Assembly: GCF_949987535.1 (NCBI RefSeq)
Contig: NC_080074.1
Location: 29,597,478-29,661,477, forward strand
Source: Balaenoptera acutorostrata
Lineage: Eukaryota; Chordata; Mammalia; Artiodactyla; Balaenopteridae
Length of the DNA stretch: 64,000 bases
Direction of reading: 5' to 3'
The position numbers and the translations under genes were made by a program. Below are positions 46,375-57,016 of this stretch, piece after piece (the first letter of the stretch is position 1; each line of letters begins with the position of its first letter). The notes under the pieces are model-generated. The model did no database searches. It worked only from the letters and a program-made list of their open reading frames with translations, and was not told the origin of the DNA.

Positions 46375-46805
46375 GGTTTCCTAGGAGCAGAATTGGAGAC
46401 AGGAATTCAAATGGAGCTATTTAATGAACAAAGAGCCTTTAAGAGAAGGGAGTGAGGGAAGCAGGACAGGCAGGAGGAGGAGCTAAGCTAGGATGAAGAC
46501 TCAGCTGGAGATACTCCAGCCTGATCCTCCGGGGGGCTGACGGGGGGCTTTGAAGCATAAACTGTACCGCACATTGGGTCCCTCAATGAGGCACGTGCTC
46601 TACCATGTTTATCCCCGATTAGTCTGTCATCAGCTATGGGTTATAGAAGGGTAGAGTGGGGTGAGCATAACCTCTCAGGCTAGGCGGTACTGGATTAAAG
46701 AGAGAAATTCTCCAGAGAAGGGGGGGGATAGCTGTGAACAGCTATCATCTCAGGAACTGGGGGGCTGGTGCCACCACTGGCAAAGTGGATCAGGCTGTGG
46801 CAACA
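46375..46805. repeat. Unclassified old interspersed repeat
   Basis: GGGTTTCCTAGGAGCAGAAT, GAGAAGGGAGTGAGGGAAGC, AGGACAGGCAGGAGGAGGAG and CAGGAACTGGGGGGCTGGTG give the appearance of a dispersed element, probably old L1 or LTR. The family was not identified. Confidence 0.35.
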
Positions 46806-46849
46806 CCACCACCATCTACTCAGATAAATAGAACTCTTACTTGTTCTTG

Positions 46850-46990
46850 GCTAAATAAAAAGTAACTATTTTATCAGTTTAATAGAGTATTAAACTAACT
46901 ATTTAAATAAAAAGTAAATAAATAAAAAGTAACTATTTTATAAATAAAAAGTAAAATAAAAAGTAACTATTTTATCAGTTTGAGTATTTA
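46850..46990. repeat. Irregular tandem repeat of AAATAAAAAGTAA units
   Basis: AAATAAAAAGTAACTATTTT and AAATAAAAAGTAA occur about five times between 46853 and 46975, two of them followed by ATCAGTTT. This is a recent expansion of a 20-30 bp AT-rich unit. Confidence 0.85.
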
Positions 46991-47174
46991 TGACCAAGCT
47001 ATTTTTTCTCTTTAATTATTTATTATTAATTATTTATTAACCAAATTAAAAGAAGAGCTCACCTTTGCCTGACAGGTTGGAGCTAGATTTGATTCCTAGT
47101 TCTTTCTACAGTGCCAAAAAAATCAGTAACTTGACTTCCCTATACTTCATTCTTCCAATATATAAGTAAAATTA

Positions 47175-47395
47175 CGTCAATTTTCAAAAGTATAAGAATT
47201 TGCAATATATTTCAGGTGTACAACATGGTGATTCGACATTTGTATACATTGCAAAATGGTCACCACAGTAAGTCTAATTACCATCTGTCACCTTACAAAG
47301 TTAATATACAATATTATTGACTGTACTCATACTGTACATTATATGCCCATGACATTTATTTTATAACTGGAAGTTTGGAGACCTCCAAAAAAATA
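47175..47395 (-). mobile_element. Old L1 3' UTR fragment
   Basis: TTTCAGGTGTACAACATGGT, GTCACCACAGTAAGTCTAAT, CCATCTGTCACCTTACAAAG and TTTATTTTATAACTGGAAGT fit an L1M 3' UTR read on the minus strand. Confidence 0.75.
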
Positions 47396-47554
47396 AATAA
47401 ATAGAATCAGCACTTTGATCTCCTTAAACATGAAGAGATATTAACATTTCAAAATTTACCAGTTCTGTAAATGGTACTGAGATAGTCTCCATTTTATTCA
47501 TGGGACAGAAAATCAAAATTACTGGGGCAGGAATGCCTGGCATAAATGGAGCAT

Positions 47555-47735
47555 TTGCACTGTGCAAGACATACACTTGGTTTTTTGCATTTGAAATCAC
47601 TTTTAACACTCTCAACATATCTGCTAAGTAGAGATTGCGATCCCCTGTTCTAAAAGGGAAATTGAGGCCCAGAAATTTTGAGTGACTCACCTGAAATCTA
47701 TCAGCCAGTAGGAAGAGCCAAGATTTGAACACAAA
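47555..47735 (-). mobile_element. MIR SINE
   Basis: GAAATCACTTTTAACACTCT, CTAAAAGGGAAATTGAGGCC, TTTTGAGTGACTCACCTGAA and GATTTGAACACAAAGC fit MIR on the minus strand. Confidence 0.75.
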
Positions 47736-47819
47736 GCTGAAATATTCCCACTAGAATCAGGCATCTTGCTTTTTTTCAGTATTCCAATCAGTACACTACC
47801 TTCCTGATTTATAATGAGA

Positions 47820-48680
47820 ATATTTTCTGGGCAAATTCATCTTGGTGACAAGATAGTTTGTCATGTACCTTAGCTTATGTTCTTACAGAAGGTGTCAGAG
47901 GAGTATAATGGTAAAAGTTCTTTCAGATGTTCAGAGCATACTTCTGGCTAATAATTGTGTATCATTGGCCTGAATCCTAGTACTCTCTAGAAAGTCAGTC
48001 CCTCCAATGTTGTCTTTTTTAAAGACTGGGCAACAGAACCCTAAAAATTCATACTTTCAGGTACTTGAAGAAGAGAAGGAAGTTGTTTCTATACCTCGTC
48101 TCCTTCTTCATTGAATTGGTTTTTTTTTTTAAGTCCTTTTATTCCCCAGTTGGTTGATGATCTCTCACCTTCTCTCTGGGTTCTCAATGTCAGGGGCTAA
48201 AAATGGAACCTCATTTCTCTTAGTGCATGTGCCCAGCATGATTAAAAAGAAAGACATGAGTGCAGTAGCCCAAAAAGAATTCTGTTTGAAATGCAAACAT
48301 TGCCTCTTGCTGCCATTTACTTTATGACTCATAAAGAGTACCAGGTCTGTTATTTTCCATATTTCATTACCAGTGTTTCTCTTACTGCTTTTCTACTTTG
48401 TATGCATTTTTCAATTGCTATATTTTACTTCTTTGCACATTCCTCATACCTCTTTAATTATTCTTGCCAGGATTATGCTGAGGAAGAGGGTTGGGGTGAT
48501 GATGTAGGGAGCAGAGAGGGTTTGGCTGTCTCTTTATATGTCCTGTGGGAGGTATCTGACCCCAGTAGTTGGTGCATAATTAACTGATGTGTTCTTCAAA
48601 TGCGCCATACATAATACCTCTTTTTCCTCAGCTTTGGTTCCTAGCAATCAACTCCAAGGCAATAGAAAACATCACAAAAT
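47820..48680. other. No recognised feature
   Basis: No repeat or gene. The 98-codon plus frame at 48291-48587 is hydrophobic in its middle because the DNA is T-rich; I do not treat it as a gene. Confidence 0.5.
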
Positions 48681-48689
48681 TTTGCCATA

Positions 48690-48830
48690 AATACATTATC
48701 AAATTTAACTTCCCCCAAATCCCCACTGAAGCTCAGAAAGTTTAAGCAGTTTGTTTAAAGTCACACAGATGGTGGTGGTAGATTTGGTATTCAAGTTAGG
48801 CCTGACTGGCTCCAGGCAACGCACACGCTC
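48690..48830 (-). mobile_element. MIR SINE
   Basis: CCCCACTGAAGCTCAGAAAG, TTTAAAGTCACACAGATGGT and TTCAAGTTAGGCCTGACTGG fit MIR on the minus strand. Confidence 0.75.
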
Positions 48831-49199
48831 AATACCTGTGACTCCAGAGAGGCATATGATTTCCTGGGGCTGAGTCTTAGGAAATTTTTCTGTGGATTTT
48901 AGTATAAATTGTTAGGTGAGACATCAGAGTATAAAATATGCAAAGACATCCAGGCCTGTCCCTATATTTTGAGAGTTGGAACTAAGATCAAATGGGGACC
49001 TCTGACTCATGCCCTGTCCCCCTTTCATTCCACAACTGGCTCTATTCTACACTCTGAGGAATCTCTGGCCATTTCTTGGGCCTGGGGTACTCTCAATAGG
49101 ATGGATCTGGGAAAGGGGTCTATGCAAATCCCAGAAGCAATCTCAGGGAATCCTAGCAGGAAAATTCAGGGGCCTAAATAATGGGAAGAAAGTCTAGAA

Positions 49200-49560
49200 A
49201 GATGGGGAATGTGGGTAACAGATGTCTCATGTACCTTTGCTGCATAAACTCCTCCCTTACGGAGAGAAGTACAGCTAGCAGGGCAGCAGTGCAAGCCAGG
49301 CGGGAGGCTCCGGTGCGTGGACCCAAGGGCAGTATTGAATTTGGCACCGTAGGACACCTGTGACCACAAACTGGCACAGCTTGTGTAATTAGCGAGCCAT
49401 CAAAAGCACAATGTGTTAAACCTGAGCTGTGACTAATTTGCTATTATGAAGCACACCTGACTGTATGAAATGTCCTTCCCCTGCTAATGCAAATATATGG
49501 CCAGGGCGGGATGGCCACATCAGTGGGTTGGCATTCTAAAGAGAGTAAGCAGTTAGTTTT
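49200..49560. promoter_or_regulatory. Candidate conserved non-coding element
   Basis: This transposon-free stretch holds a homeodomain-type TAATTA (49386-49391), an exact POU octamer ATGCAAAT (49487-49494), and several CpGs (GGCGGGAGGC, CCGGTGCGTGG). It resembles a developmental enhancer in composition. No conservation data are available to me; short frames on both strands have no support. Confidence 0.35.
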
Positions 49561-49619
49561 AAAAAAAAAAAGTGTCCAGAGCCTTCTGTTCAGCTGCTAG
49601 TTGTTAAATGTCTTTAATT

Positions 49620-49890
49620 AAATATTTACTCAGCCACTTTGTGCTGGAAACTGGAGTTATGTAGGAAATAATAATAAAGAGGGTGATACTAATAGCAATG
49701 TAAAGAAGATAACCTACTGTGTACTAGGCCCTGGGTACATTTGCAGATACCAAGGGTACCAAACATGCCTGATTCCTGCCTTTATGGAAACTTTTCAGCC
49801 TACAAGTATGTAATAGACATTTAAAATGACTTCTGCATGTATGTAATTATAGTTATGGTAAGTGCTACTGAGAAATTTTGGAGTGCTATG
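49620..49890 (-). mobile_element. L2 LINE fragment (host of MLT1A)
   Basis: AAATATTTACTCAGCCACTT, ACTGTGTACTAGGCCCTGGG and TTCCTGCCTTTATGGAAACT fit L2 on the minus strand, cut by the MLT1A LTR at 49899; it may continue weakly at 50290-50480. Confidence 0.65.
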
Positions 49891-49898
49891 AGGGTTTA

Positions 49899-50287
49899 TG
49901 TTATGAGATGAATTGTGTCCCTTCAAAATTCATATGTTGAGGTCCTAACCCTCTGTACCTCAGAATGTGACTGTATTTGAAGAAAAAGTATTTAAAGAAG
50001 AAAACAGGTTAAAATGAGGTCATTAGGGTGGACCCTAATCCAATATGACTGGTGTTCTTATAAGAAGAGGAAATTTGGATACAGACATGTACAGAGAAAA
50101 GATGATGTGAAGATACAGGAAGAAGAAGACCATCTATCAGTCAAGGAGAGAGGTCCAGAAGAAACCAACCCTGTTGATATCTTGCTCTTGAATTTGTAAT
50201 TTGCAGAGCTATGAGAAAATAAATCTCTGTTGTTTAAGCCGACCAGTCTGTGATACTTCGTTATGGCTGCTGTAGCAAACTAATACA
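49899..50287 (+). mobile_element. MLT1A-type (MaLR) solo LTR
   Basis: Complete LTR from TGTTATGAGATGAATTGTGT to CAAACTAATACA, with CCCTAATCCAATATGACTGG, GAAACCAACCCTGTTGATAT and a GAAAATAAATCTCTGTTGTT polyadenylation region. Opposite orientation to the copy at 41563-41955. No internal sequence. Confidence 0.92.
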
Positions 50288-50668
50288 GTATGTAACACAG
50301 AATCCACATCTAGTAAGAGATGGCTAAAATCAGACATTTTTGAGGGTGCCTTCTAAATAGAGACCCAAAGAAGAAATAAGTCTTTACCCAGACGTAAATA
50401 GAAGAAAATAGAAGAAACCTGAATCGTGGATGAACTAGGAAGGTCAAGGAAGTTCAACCACAGTGAGAAAGAGGGAGAGTGACCTTTAAACAGTTATGGG
50501 AGTTGGTGCACACTGAAGGTAGTTGAGCTAGAGTGGAAAGTTCATGTTCCCAGCCCAATCCTTGGCCAGCTATAGAGCCTTACCTTCCTCGTTTATGCAT
50601 GGGCATGCCTTATAAAGTTATGGTAAGAATTAAAGTAAAGGCTTTTTTCTTTGTCTCCTGGTATGAAA

Positions 50669-50757
50669 GACGAAGGAGAGAGAGAGAGAGAGAAGGGAGG
50701 AGGGAGAGAAGAAGGAAGGAAGGGAGGGAGGAAGGGAGGAAGGAAAAGGAAGAGAGT
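50669..50757. repeat. Purine (GA/GGAA)n microsatellite
   Basis: (GA)n followed by GGGA/GGAA units. The frames across it on both strands (Glu/Arg-rich and Pro/Leu/Ser-rich) are artefacts. Confidence 0.95.
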
Positions 50758-50931
50758 GAATATGTGATTTACTTGATAGATACTGCTAGATAGTTGGGAA
50801 CTTTTGAATAACTGACTGAGCACATCACTTTGTTTATGTAAATAGTTGTAGTGCCTGAATTTTACAAGAAAATTTTACATCAGTATCAGGATCTAGGAAT
50901 CCTAGGCCTTGTTTTTCCAGTGTATATTTAT

Positions 50932-50947
50932 CGACACCTAGCGGCAG
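50932..50947 (-). promoter_or_regulatory. Weak CTCF-like site
   Basis: CGACACCTAGCGGCAG differs from a good CTCF core at about three positions; same orientation as the better match at 33544. Confidence 0.25.
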
Positions 50948-51014
50948 GATTCTGCATTGTTCTAGCATACTCGAAAAGTAAGTTGTTCACACAATAGAGA
51001 TTTCAAGTCATTCT

Positions 51015-51120
51015 AAACATACATTTATTCACTTGTTTATCCTACAACTATTTATTGAACTCATTTTGTCTATCCAGCACTGTTTTGTGGGGAACTCAAC
51101 TAAACTGAGCTCTATATCCT
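51015..51120 (-). mobile_element. L2 LINE fragment
   Basis: CAACTATTTATTGAACTCAT and CAGCACTGTTTTGTGGGGAA resemble the L2 3' end in reverse. Confidence 0.5.
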
Positions 51121-51139
51121 GATTTACATGAATTCAATC

Positions 51140-51365
51140 ATGTAAATAGCCATGATTTATTGAGTGCTTACTATATACTAAGCATGGGGCTAGGCAGTTC
51201 TTGTACATTATTACATTTGAAATTGATAACCAAGTTCAGAATTTTTATGCTTTTCCTCAAGTGAGGAAACTGGGGCTCAAAAAGCTAAGATATTTTGCCC
51301 AAACTTAGTCAGTTAGTTGAAGAACTGAAGTTCAATCCTAACCTGCTTGGCTGAAAGGTTCAAGT
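51140..51365 (-). mobile_element. MIR SINE
   Basis: TTTATTGAGTGCTTACTATA, GTGAGGAAACTGGGGCTCAA, TTGCCCAAACTTAGTCAGTT and CAATCCTAACCTGCTTGGCT give almost full-length MIR on the minus strand. Confidence 0.85.
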
Positions 51366-51544
51366 TTATTCTACTTTACCATACAGCATCTTAAACAAGT
51401 CATTCATAAATTTATTTATTTAACATATATTATCCTGTTTTATATATTTATTTAAGATGTATATGTATATATATTTGTATATAAATGTGTATGTGTGTGT
51501 ATTACCTATTATATGCATGCCAGGGGCAGTATTAGATAAAGGTG

Positions 51545-51708
51545 CATCTAGTCATTCGCAAAATATTTATTGAGCAACTACTATTTGCCATGCATTATGT
51601 TGTGCTGACAATACAGTGGTTGGCAAAAAAGATGTGATCCCTGTCCTCAGTGTGTTTAGGGCCAAATAGAGCAGAGGGACATTAATCACATAATCACACT
51701 AATAATAA
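51545..51708 (-). mobile_element. L2 LINE, part 1 (interrupted by SINE)
   Basis: AAATATTTATTGAGCAACTA, ATACAGTGGTTGGCAAAAAA and GATCCCTGTCCTCAGTGTGT match L2 3' sequence in reverse. The L2 continues after the SINE at about 52085-52350. Confidence 0.75.
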
Positions 51709-51721
51709 TGTATGCACAATT

Positions 51722-52068
51722 TTTTAAAATTAATTAATTTATTTTTGGCTGCATTGGGTCTTTGTTGCTGCGTGCAGGCTTGCTCTAGTTGCAGTGAGCG
51801 GAGGCTACTCTTTGTTGCAGTGCATGGGCTTCTCATTGTGGTGGTTTCTCTTGTCGCAGAGCATGGGCTCTAGGTGCGTGGGCTTCAGTAGTTGTGGCAC
51901 ATGGGCTCAGTAGTTGTGGCTTGCGGGCTCTAGAGCTGAGGCTCAGTAGTTTTGGCACATGGGCTTAGTTGCTCCGTGGCATGTGGGATCTTCCCAGACC
52001 AGGGCTCGAACCCGCATCCCCTGCACTGGCAGGCAGATTCTTAACCACTGTGCCACTAGGGAAGTCCC
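51722..52068 (-). mobile_element. CHR-type tRNA-derived SINE, long form
   Basis: On the minus strand: GGGACTTCCCTAGTGGCACA, a B box whose complement is AGGGCTCGAACCCGC near 52001, then a body with three repeats of a CTCAGTAGTTGTGGC-like block (51880-51965), and an A-rich tail at the left. A perfect 13-bp duplication TGTATGCACAATT lies at 51709-51721 and 52069-52081. It is more diverged than the SINEs at 19 and 60 kb, so probably older. Confidence 0.95.
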
Positions 52069-52084
52069 TGTATGCACAATTATA

Positions 52085-52350
52085 ATCTAGACTACACTTT
52101 ATTAGGAATGACAATTCAAGTATGTGTGTATATACATAAGAATCTAACTGCTCTTAAAATTTCAAAAAGGGTTTCCCCAAGGATACACTGTTTCAGCTGA
52201 GATCTGAAGAATAAGTATCTTGAACATGTGTGTGTTTTAAGGAGGGAGTGGCAGGGGCAAGTGGGCAGGTGAGAGGAGTGTTCCAGATAGCAGGGACAGC
52301 ATGTGCAAATGCCCTCTGGTCAGGGAAGAGAGAAAAGAAATAGTGTGGTA
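52085..52350 (-). mobile_element. L2 LINE, part 2
   Basis: GTTTCAGCTGAGATCTGAAG, AGGAGTGTTCCAGATAGCAG and GCATGTGCAAATGCCCTCTG match the internal L2 3' part in reverse. Confidence 0.7.
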
Positions 52351-52359
52351 TCAAATATG

Positions 52360-54470
52360 ACTGGGGAAGTAGAGAAGTAGGTAGATAAGAAAGATGACTA
52401 CTCTGAAGATTTGTTTATGATGCAATGTATTTTCACCAACATCACGACACAGGAACTCTCCATCTGCATCTGGCTATTGCAAAGGGAAGTCCTCCTCCAA
52501 TGCTGGGGGAAAGAAAAGTTAGTATAGATCCAGGGCAACCTCTGTGTATGGTCCTTACTGGGGCTGAGGCTGGGTAGTTGTCCATAGGCTGACTCAATTC
52601 CCCTGCAACCTCTGGGAATACAAGCAATGTCTTTCATAGGTGGCCCTATTCCGTGGCACTTTTCATTCTCGTCCATGTGGCCCCTTCACATCCAGTCCCA
52701 TAAACAGAACCCCGACATCATCACTCCTCTTATCTCTACCCTCTTTGTCTTTTCCTTTTCTTCTACTATCTGGGAGAATTTTTTCTAACCAAGTGCTCCC
52801 CCAATGCTAGAAAGAAATGCTAGGTGTCTTTCTTATGTTAAAAAGACACCTCTTTTTTCCTCTAGTTTCTGCCTGATCACACTTCTCTCCAGATGCACTA
52901 GGCTCAACGCCGCATGGAGGAGAGAAGAGCCTGAAAAAGAATTAGAAAGAAACAAACAAATATTATGAGGTATCTCAAAATATCATCCCTCCATATCTCC
53001 TGGAAAAACTGCACCCCTGCAAAATAATACAGAATTCTCTAGATGTTCAGTTTTCACAGAAGGTAAGAAAGTGTCTTGAATCGGTTTCTCCAAGACAATG
53101 ATTTCCTCTCTCAAAGCAACTTAAGTCAGCGTGAGCCATATTTCCCCCAAGTTCTCCAAGAGTCAAGTGAGTGAATGTAAATTGCCCCCTTTGAGGATAA
53201 GTGCTTATTTCCTCAGACGTATTCCTGGGGTAGAGAACCCTCTCCCAAAGTTGGTTTTCCTCATTCTTTTGGTTTTCGTTATCTCTGCCTTGTCTTGCAG
53301 ACCAACGGCACTACAGTGGAATTTGAGATCTGGCACATGACACCTCTTTACAGGTCATACCCCCATCTCCCACTTTACTTGGTTTACTAATTCCTTGGTG
53401 CATGAGAGTCAAAGATTCCTGTATTCTTCCTGGAAAGCTGTTAATATCCTAGTTCAACTCTCTCAATGAGAATAGTTCTCCTTCTAAATCTTCCTATACA
53501 GGAAAATCCACCCCCACTGTAATGAAGTTCCTTTACTTGATCAGATCTATTTTTCTCCTGCACTTTGACTCTCCATTAGAATTTTAAAAGGGGGTGGGAT
53601 TCCCACCGCAGCTCTTTTTCTCTAATCCAGAAGTCCTCAGTGTAGAGCAATACTCTGTCCTCTCCTTGCAGAACCCGACACTTTACCTTGACATCATAGC
53701 GTTGCCTATTGTGGTCTGCATTGCACTAAGCTATGTTAGAGCTTAGAAAGTTCAGTTTCCATAACACATTTTTAAAGCAAACTGAACACTGAAAAAGATG
53801 CTCACACATCACTCTTCTGTCACCCACCTTGAAGCAGAGATCAAAAGCAAACCAGGATCTTCCTGAGTGGTAAAATATAAGAAGGAAATCTAGTGGTATC
53901 ATTCCTGGGGTCCTTGTGAACATATGGTAGGAGAGCCAGGTGCCAAGGGGGAAGTGTCTACATGTCTAGTAGAATTTGCTTTTAACAATTAATTTATTCC
54001 ATCACTGAAAGTTTCTAACTCTTTGGTTCCAAGGATTAGAGATGTGTAACTCCAGGGGTTCGTTGCAATGAATAGATTTCAGACAAGGTAAAGACTCTGA
54101 GAACAAGATCTTCAGCTGGATGTGGAGGCGTAAATCTTGCATTTGCTGTTGATTGAGAGCTTCTGCCATTTGGGGCCAAAAATCTTGACCTAAATTTATC
54201 CTAAAGCTCTCTTCCTGGACAGGGTACCCAAACCAGGAAGTGGTATTTACAGAACAGCATAGCTTTCTACTTTTCTTGTCCTAAACCCTGAGCTTCTTAA
54301 AATGGGATTTCACTAGTGACTTCTGGACTGTTCCAGTCTTCAGCCAAAATTTTAGGATCTTGGTGACTAAACTGGCCCTTCTTCCCTTTCCCTTTATCAT
54401 CTCCATTAGTTCACAGCTTATTTTGACATCTTCCTTTCTTATATCCCTAACTTAGGAGAACAGATTTGGC
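52360..54470. other. No recognised feature
   Basis: No repeat family or gene recognised over about 2.1 kb. Frames are short and overlap on both strands. Confidence 0.5.
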
Positions 54471-54474
54471 TAGT

Positions 54475-54960
54475 TGTCCTCTGAATATCCATTCTGTACT
54501 CATTTCTTAGTAATAGAACCCCAAACTAATTCGAGTCACTAATGTGTCCAGCTGAAAGACTACATTTCCCAGCATACCTGTCAGCCAGATAGACAAGTGG
54601 CTACATTCTGGCCGATAGTATTAAGTAGAAATTTTTGGTAAGGATTTTCAGGGAAGCTTCTTTTTAAAAAATGGCATGCAACTAAGAAAAATCTGATTTT
54701 CTCTTCCACTTTCTTTCTTTCCATTTTGGAATGTAGTTGTGGTGCCTGGGCATTCAGTAGCCTTTTTGAACTAGCAGGTGACCTTGAGGACAGAAGCCTC
54801 ATGCAGAAGATGGTAAATGGAAAGATAGCAGAAGACTCCATGGAGATAATTTTGCTCTGGATTTTTTACATAAAGAAGAATTAAATTTCTTTATTCATAG
54901 AGAGCTACTGTTTGTAGTCTCTGTTTCAAGCTACCACCACAATTCTTAACTTACGCAGTG
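54475..54960 (+). mobile_element. Degenerate LTR-like element
   Basis: GACTACATTTCCCAGCATAC, CATTCTGGCCGATAGTATTA, AGGTGACCTTGAGGACAGAA, CTCTGGATTTTTTACATAAA and GAATTAAATTTCTTT occur in an order seen in old mammalian LTRs of the ERV-L/MaLR kind. Family uncertain. Confidence 0.5.
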
Positions 54961-54969
54961 AGAGAGTGG

Positions 54970-56650
54970 AACATGATCTAATGCAGGGTATGAGGGGAGG
55001 CACCTCAAGCTTTTGCTTACAAAACTAGATAGAGCCACTTTCCACTCTCAGAAATATATACTGTCCCTTTGGAATCCTAGATTTTCCTGACCTCCTCCCT
55101 GGGAATAATTTCACTATCCTGAATGTGGTGTTTGCAGGAAGGTGCACCTGAATTTCTATATTAAATACTAGAATTACAGGCTGCTACTATGACTGTCTAT
55201 CACTGCCATTTGGAAAATTAACCATTGGTATGTATGCATGCATATGAATCGTGCCATAATTCAGAAGCTACCCCCACGTCCTTTTCTGTGCTGGAAAGTT
55301 TTTAGGCCAGAAATATTAACCTGAGAAGAGGATAGTATGTCTGATGTTAAGAAAAATCCCAGATGATGAACGCTATTGGCATGCCCATGCTTTGCCTCTG
55401 GAGTGAAAGCCTCTGAAGAGAATAGTAGGATTAATACAGGGGCTTCAGGGAAGGTGATAGAGAAGGAGGAATGAGCTCCATCTGCACTTCACCTTTTTTC
55501 CTTCCGTGAACCAAATACCCCAGCTCGACTCTGATAACTGAGAAATCTGAAACCTCCTATTGGAGCCACAACTGCCACCCCCCAAAAGCATTTTGTTCCC
55601 TTTGATTCATGGATCCAAGCACATTGTTGGTCACTGATGTTTTTTTCAGATATGGTGATTTCTCCTTCTTGGGACATTATATGTCCAGTTTTTCACAGAG
55701 CTTTGCCAGAATTGTCAGTCACCAAGCAAAAAGCCTTCAATTTCAAGGCAGCTGGCACCTTGAGATGTTGTTGTTTGTGTCCTTTCAGAGTTCTGCCAAG
55801 ACTAATTATGTCGCTAAATAGACAAACACTACAAAGTAATTCATATTCCCCAGTAATCTTTTCTGTTAATGAACATGACAGTGGTCAAAGAAATCATTAT
55901 GAGCATCCTTTTAAGATTGAGAGAATCCTATAGGGTATATATGTAAACAATTTGTTTGCTTTTGTTTTGCCCTCATCAGTCATGCATATTTGATAATACC
56001 CAGTTCTCAGGATCAGCCTGAATAACAGTTGTTCTCAAAGACGCTGTCCAAGACCACTTAGCCTCAGGGTACAGTTACTGGTCAATGTCAGTGAAATTCT
56101 TCAGTGTAGGAAGGTCTCAGTATATCTGTATTTTGTCATCTTTCTTATAAACCACCATGATGGTAGAGGCCTGAATGGAGAAACCAGGCACTGAATTACT
56201 GTCCTCTGATTAGGATCTCACAGGTCCTTGATTCCAAGCAATGCAGTCTTTCTGAGATCTAGCTTGGAACTGACAAACCGTTCTTCTTCTGCATTCTATT
56301 GGACAAAGCAAGTCACAAAGCTAATTCAGATTCAACGGATAGGGAAATAGACTTGTTGGGAAGAGGTCCAAAGTTACACTGCAAATAATATGAAAGAGGG
56401 AGGCATGAACAACTGGGGCCGTGCCTGCAATCGATCTACAACAGTGAGACGGCACCCGTTGCCAAGAGAGTGGAGAGAAAGTGCATCTATTTAAGGAAAA
56501 GAAGTCAGGAGACATTTCCCAGAGGATGCAATTTCCAGGATTCATCTGGAATGAGACTTGTCATTGAAAAAGTGAAGATAAAATCAGGGGAGAGTATGGC
56601 ACTTCAAGGCAGAAGGAGGAGCCTAAGCAAGCATGAAATCAGGACACAGC
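54970..56650. other. No recognised feature
   Basis: No repeat or gene recognised. The frames at 55489-55933 overlap on both strands and have no domain. Confidence 0.5.
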
Positions 56651-57016
56651 AACTTTTTTTTTAACATCTTTATTGGAGTATAATTGTGTTACAATGGTGT
56701 GTTAGTTTCTGCTGTATAAAATAGTGAATCAGCTATATATATACATTTATCCCCGTATCTCCTCCCTCTTGCGTCTCCCTCCCACCCTCCCTATCCCACC
56801 CCTCTAGGTGGTCACAAAGCACCGAGCTGATCTCCCTGTGCTATGCGGCTGCTTCCCACTAGCTATCTATTTTACATTTGGTAGTGTATATATGTCCATG
56901 CCACTCTCTCACTTCGTCCCAGCTTACCCTTCCCCCTCCCCGTGTCCTCAACTCCATTCTCTATGTCTGCATCTTTATACCTGTCCTACCCCTAGGTTCT
57001 TCAGAACCATTCTTTT

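Noticed and set aside
46850..46990. CRISPR-like repeat array
   Set aside because: Spacers are absent or irregular, units are AT-rich slippage copies, and the genome is mammalian.
48291..48587. 98-codon plus frame with a hydrophobic middle that resembles membrane segments
   Set aside because: T-rich DNA gives Phe/Leu/Ile codons by default; no start context, no homologous pattern, and the C-terminal part is unrelated.
50533..50823. Glu/Arg-rich (plus) and Pro/Leu/Ser-rich (minus) open frames
   Set aside because: They are translations of the purine microsatellite at 50669-50757.
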